Shown: positions 59,975 to 64,000 of the stretch, one piece after another | Layout of the letters: each line of letters starts with the position of its first letter | How positions within the stretch are numbered: the first letter of the stretch is position 1 | From: Trochalopteron elliotii | Lineage: Eukaryota > Chordata > Aves > Passeriformes > Leiothrichidae | Length of the DNA: 64,000 bases | Direction: 5' to 3' | Assembly (NCBI GenBank): GCA_024734555.1 | Contig: JANPWX010000029.1 | Location: forward strand, 3,757,604 to 3,821,603 | Position numbers and translations under genes: made by a program | The notes under the pieces: model-generated | Database searches by the model: none | What the model was told of the DNA's origin: nothing | The model's input: only the letters and a program-made list of their open reading frames with translations

Positions 59975-61855
59975 AGAGCTCAGCCTGTGCTCTGGAGGGC
60001 AGGAAGGGGAGCAGGGTGTGCTGCCCTGGCAGTGCAAGGGCTCTGCAGACCTGCTGGGATTGTGTCCACATCCCACACTGAGAGCACACAGGGCACTGAG
60101 TGGTGGAGGCAGACAGAGTCCGAGGGCAGCCAAAGGGAGAATTACAAAGTCTGGCTGAGAGAGACTAAGTTTAGCACAGGACAGAAGAACAATCCATTTT
60201 TAATCCTCATAAGCTACAGATCCAACATGGAACTTTTTGCAAATCATCTCAAGCTTGACTTATGGGGCTGCCAGCACCTTCTCTCTGTAGGGCAGCCCAC
60301 AAACACCAAAAAGAATCCCAGCCATCACAGAGAAGGAATTACTAATGAACAGGAGAGTCACTCTGAGAGCAGCCAGCCATTCCAACTCTAATTAACAAGC
60401 AACAGCAGCACTGGGTGGATGCTGACCCCAGGAGCCCCAGCTCAATGCCAAAAGCACATTACCCAGGCAGCTGGGGTATGACCAGAGCCTTACTCTAGCA
60501 GAAGTTCACGTTTCCCCAGCTAAGTATGGGCTGAGCTGGCAATGTTGGCTCCAGTGGTTCTGCAGGCTGATTTCTCTAGAGCCTGAAAGGCCCTGGGTGC
60601 CTGTTCCAAACACTCTTATTCAGGTTGTGAGCTGCAGGTGTGACCATCACAAGTCTGGGGCACGTGGGGGTTGGTTGGTTGTCTAAGGGTTGCTTTAAAT
60701 TGCTTCTCTGCACTTGTGTCACCTCCCCAGGCACACAGAGGGGAGGGAGAATGTGAGTGACACAGAGCATGGAGTGGCTGCACGTTTGGTGACCAGACCT
60801 CTCCTCACTCCATCTCTCTGCTGGTTACAAGCTCTCAGCTGTTTCAATAACTGAGAGTGAAACCCCAGCCCATGGAAGCAGGGCACAGCTGAAGTGGCAG
60901 AGGAATTGCTGAATACCACAAGAGGCCCAAGGGGTTTGCACAGACACAAGGGTGGGTAGGCTGTATGGCCCAGGGGTTACAAGCAGTGAACAGATCCTGA
61001 GAACAGCCCCGTTTCAAGGGCCTTTCTTATGCCAGTGAGGACTTCCTACATCTAGCAAGGGTCCCATCTGTCCTCCCATTGTATTTGGAAACTCCCACTC
61101 AATTCAGCAGACAACCAGGAGAGCATTCCTTTTCCCTTCTGCAGGAAATCATAACTCGGCTGTCCTCTCTCACCTGGGCTGCCAAACCCTCCTGGTCCTT
61201 TGTCTTCTCCAGCCAGATGACCTTCACTTAATGCAAAGTACAAAGCCAGGCCCAAGTTCACTCAACCTTGTCTCATTTTCCTTTTCACCATTTGCATGGC
61301 CAACTTCTCTGGAACACATACTTTGCAGAGCCAGAGCTGAGCCACCCCCAAGCCCTCAGTGCATGCTGATCCTCTAGGCTTGAGAGCAAAGCTATGTTTG
61401 GGGCTCATAAAACCTGTTCTGCACCAGGTGAGGTGAGAGATGGAGAGCTGACACAGGGCTCTGTCTAAAGCTCAATAAGAAAAGTCCAGCAGTAAATCCC
61501 TTAATTAAACAGCTGCTTTAATAAGATAGAAATAAAGAGAAATATTGATAGCGAGTAAATCTGATATCCCTTCAGATGCTGGGAGCCCTGCATTTCTGCA
61601 TCATCCAACAGAGCCCAGGTGGATGTTCCTGCAAGGCTGCACAGATCCTGTCCCTGGAGGAAATCTCCTTTTTGGTCATCTGAGCTACATTTTCTTACAA
61701 GAAAACCATTGACCACGAGTATTGCCAAACAGAAGGGATGTTCACTGCCACACAGGCAATGTGATCACAGGTTCCCCAGGGGACCTGCCCATGGCCACAG
61801 GAGCTGGCAGTGCCTGTCCTGCAGCCACGGGATCTGTGTGGCACAGCCCAGCCCA
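59975..61855. other. Intronic sequence, nothing recognised
   Basis: Short unassigned frames only. No repeats, RNA genes or motifs stand out. Confidence 0.45.
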
Positions 61856-62022
61856 GGCCATGCTGGCCACCCCACACAGCCTAAACTAGGGCCATGCTGG
61901 CCACCCCACACAGCCCAGCCCAGGCCATGCTGGCCACCCCACACAGCCCAGCCCAGCCCAGGCCATGCTGGCCACCCCACACAGCCCAGCCCAGGCCATG
62001 CTGGCCACCCCACACAGCCCAG
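61856..62022. repeat. 33-bp minisatellite, 5 copies
   Basis: Units starting with GGCCATGCTGGCCACCCCAC begin at 61856, 61890, 61923, 61961 and 61994. Spacings are 34, 33, 38 and 33 bases. The 38-base unit carries one extra GCCCA, a slippage product of the internal GCCCA repeat. The second unit has a diverged tail (CTAAACTAG). Confidence 0.93.
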
Positions 62023-62712
62023 GCTGGGTCACTCTGTCACAGATCACTGACTCTCCACGCACAATGGATCCCGATCAGGATCACTGCATTCACCCCTTGG
62101 TCCACATGCAGTTTTCCTGTCCAAAGGAATGATAAGTTACAGATTATGTTAATAACATACAGGTTTCCCCAGTCCTAAGGACGAGGCGCAGCAGAGCATA
62201 CATGGCACGTTCAGAATCACTGACTCCTCCAAGACAGTGTCTTCTGCAATGCTCCCAAGCACAAAACCCAAACATAACCAGCCATGTGCAGCTGAGTTCG
62301 GGACATTTCTGACGAGCTGAGCTGCTGAGCTCATTTTATGAGCAATTTACATGTTCTTTTGAAATTTCATTTGTCTTTGGTTCAATTTTCCATCTGCCTA
62401 AACATGCCCAGCAGGATGTGAGGATGCCCACACAATTATTGCAATGTTCCACCTGAGTGACAATACCCACAGCTCTGCTCAGCCACCTCCCATCCTGCTC
62501 CCATTTGGCTGCCAGTGGACGATGGACCATTGCCTCTGCTCCTGGGTTTCTGTGGGCAGGGGTGACCAGGGACAAGCAGCTCAGAGCAGCACCAAGCCCT
62601 GCTCCAGTCCTGTGGGCATCACTCCTCCAGTTCCCCCCAGCATAGCCCAGCACTGCAGAGCTCAGCTGGATCATTCCAGCTGGATGAACAAGGACATCTG
62701 GATTAAATATCG
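62023..62712. other. Intronic sequence, nothing recognised
   Basis: The 156-codon minus frame at 62336-62806 runs into the adjacent CR1 tail and is not a gene. Confidence 0.45.
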
Positions 62713-62926
62713 ATGAGAAATTGTTCCTTGTGAGGGTGCAGAGGCTCTGGCACAGGTTGGCCAGAAAAGCTGTGGCTGCCCCATCCCTGGAAATGTTCAG
62801 GGCCAATGGAGACTAGTGGAAGGTTTCCCTGCCCACAGCAGGGGGATTGGAATGAGATGAGCTTTAAGGTCACTCCCAACCCAACCAGTCTGTGATTATA
62901 CAGCTCCATGATTCTATGGTTCTATC
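62713..62926 (+). mobile_element. CR1 LINE 3' tail, plus orientation
   Basis: It starts ATGAGAAATTGTTCCTTGTG and AGGGTGCAGAGGC. It contains AAAGCTGTGGCTGCCCCATC and GGGGGATTGGAATGAGATGA, and ends with CATGATTCTATGGTTCTATC, the intact terminal repeat. A deletion of about 30 bases after GGCCAATGGAG shortens it against its relatives. Confidence 0.9.
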
Positions 62927-64000
62927 TCTCTTCCACTGTCCAAAGCAGACACCCTTTCTAAGAGTATTTGCTTTACTCAACAGTGCTAAGCTTCAGTGAG
63001 AAAGAAGGGTGCATGGAGTTGCACACCCAGGTTTTGATCTCATTTGTCTAGGCCTAACAATGACAAGGACAGTTTCACAGTCCAGGATGCCCAGAGCAGC
63101 TGCTGGGCAGCCTCTCCACCCTGGGAGTTGTCTCTCCAAACCAGGACACCACAGTTGCACCACTTGGCTCAGAAGTCATAACAAAGCCTTTTTCTCCTGG
63201 AGGAAGCCAGTGTCAGTCTCAGACTTGGATTCTTTTGAGTTCTAACAACCTTGGATCCTAAGAACACGTAAACTGAGAGGTTTTTTTCCAATGAGAAGGA
63301 CAAAAAACAGTAGCATGATTGCATACTTGTACAGCTCACAAAGGAGTGACAGCATTTTTTAACACTAGTACTTGATAAGGAAGAAAAAAACAATTTTTAA
63401 CTGATCATTCAAATATATCTGAGTCATCCCCTCCTTTGCATAAAAGTCACTTCTAATCCTGACATCCGGGGCAGAGCTCTCTGATTCACCCACAGCCCCT
63501 TTGCTCCAGTCCTGCTGGAGGGGCCAAGCCACACTTGGTTCACATTTCACCTCCTTACAAGAATCCACCCAGAAGGAAGGCTGAGCTGCTCCACACCAAA
63601 AATCACCTTGGGTCACCTGGGTTGGGATCAGCCAGCAAGACTCAGCTGTTTTCACTGGACTGTGCATCCTCAAGGCACACCACGAGATTTCTCTTTGTCA
63701 CATTCAGCTGTGGAACACGACCAATGTTCAATGTGTTGAGGCCTTGGTGCTCATCTCAGCTCCTGCTCCTTGACAACAGAGTGAACCATGCAAAGGGCAC
63801 ACACATGCACAAACACATCAGGGACTGGGTCTCAGATCAGCCTCCCTTGAATTGATGGGACTACCCAGAACATCTGCTTCCTACTGGAGCAGGCCCCTTT
63901 GCTTCCATTGACAGAAGGCTAACAGCCCTCTGGTCACCCCTTACCTAGAAAATGTGCAGTTGGGAAGGCACAGAGGATCTTCTGCTGCCTTTTTAGGCAA
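62927..64000. other. Intronic sequence to the window end, nothing recognised
   Basis: No exon, repeat family or RNA gene was recognised. Confidence 0.45.

Larger units (their letters stand above)
10797..64000 (-). other. NRG2: NRG2 intron upstream of the Ig exon (partial, more than 53 kb)
   Basis: This runs from the acceptor at 10797-10799 to the window end. In mammals NRG2 has a very long first intron, and the size here agrees. No exon matching the NRG2 N-terminus (serine-rich region, hydrophobic segment, cysteine-containing stretch before the Ig domain) is visible on the minus strand, so exon 1 should lie beyond 64000. The content is CR1 tails, LTRs, minisatellites, a CpG-dense patch and unclassified sequence. 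An unrecognised alternative first exon or a nested lncRNA cannot be excluded. Confidence 0.75.

Noticed and set aside
1..64000. tRNA, rRNA, CRISPR arrays, operons, phage or plasmid genes
   Set aside because: The sequence is vertebrate intronic DNA. No cloverleaf, repeat-spacer array or bacterial-type gene cluster was seen on either strand.

Overview
This is a vertebrate nuclear, non-coding-dominated window, almost certainly from a bird and most likely a songbird. The signs are many 3'-truncated CR1 LINE tails ending in the avian ATTCTRTG-type repeat, solo LTRs of avian endogenous-retrovirus type, CpG depletion outside one patch, and no compact ORFs or operon structure. Species assignment is inference.

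Only one coding segment is well supported: a 172-base internal exon on the minus strand (10625-10796). It has consensus splice sites and encodes the first half of an Ig-like domain that closely matches neuregulin 2 (NRG2). The window therefore lies inside NRG2, read on the minus strand. Positions 10797-64000 are the upstream intron (intron 1 if numbering follows the human gene) and 1-10624 are the downstream intron. The signal/N-terminal exon, the second half of the Ig domain and the EGF, transmembrane and cytoplasmic exons were not found and should lie outside.

The introns hold about fourteen CR1 fragments in both orientations and three or four solo LTR-like elements (11389-11667 minus; 31050-31207 plus, partial; 31284-31616 plus; 47223-47711 minus, ERVL-like). 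They also hold a ~1 kb 23/24-bp minisatellite (26640-27672) with two undetermined bases, several smaller tandem arrays (10, 22, 33 and 52 bp units), and a CpG-dense patch at about 48.83-49.12 kb with a weaker extension to about 49.8 kb. Some AT-rich, CpG-poor stretches look like candidate conserved non-coding elements, but this cannot be shown from one sequence.

The long reading frames (for example 435 codons across 26.5-27.8 kb) come from a stop-free repeat unit or from CR1 remnants, not from genes. I see no undescribed multi-gene system. The observations most worth checking are the minisatellite, the LTR lying in NRG2 sense 592 bp upstream of the Ig exon, and the intronic CpG patch.
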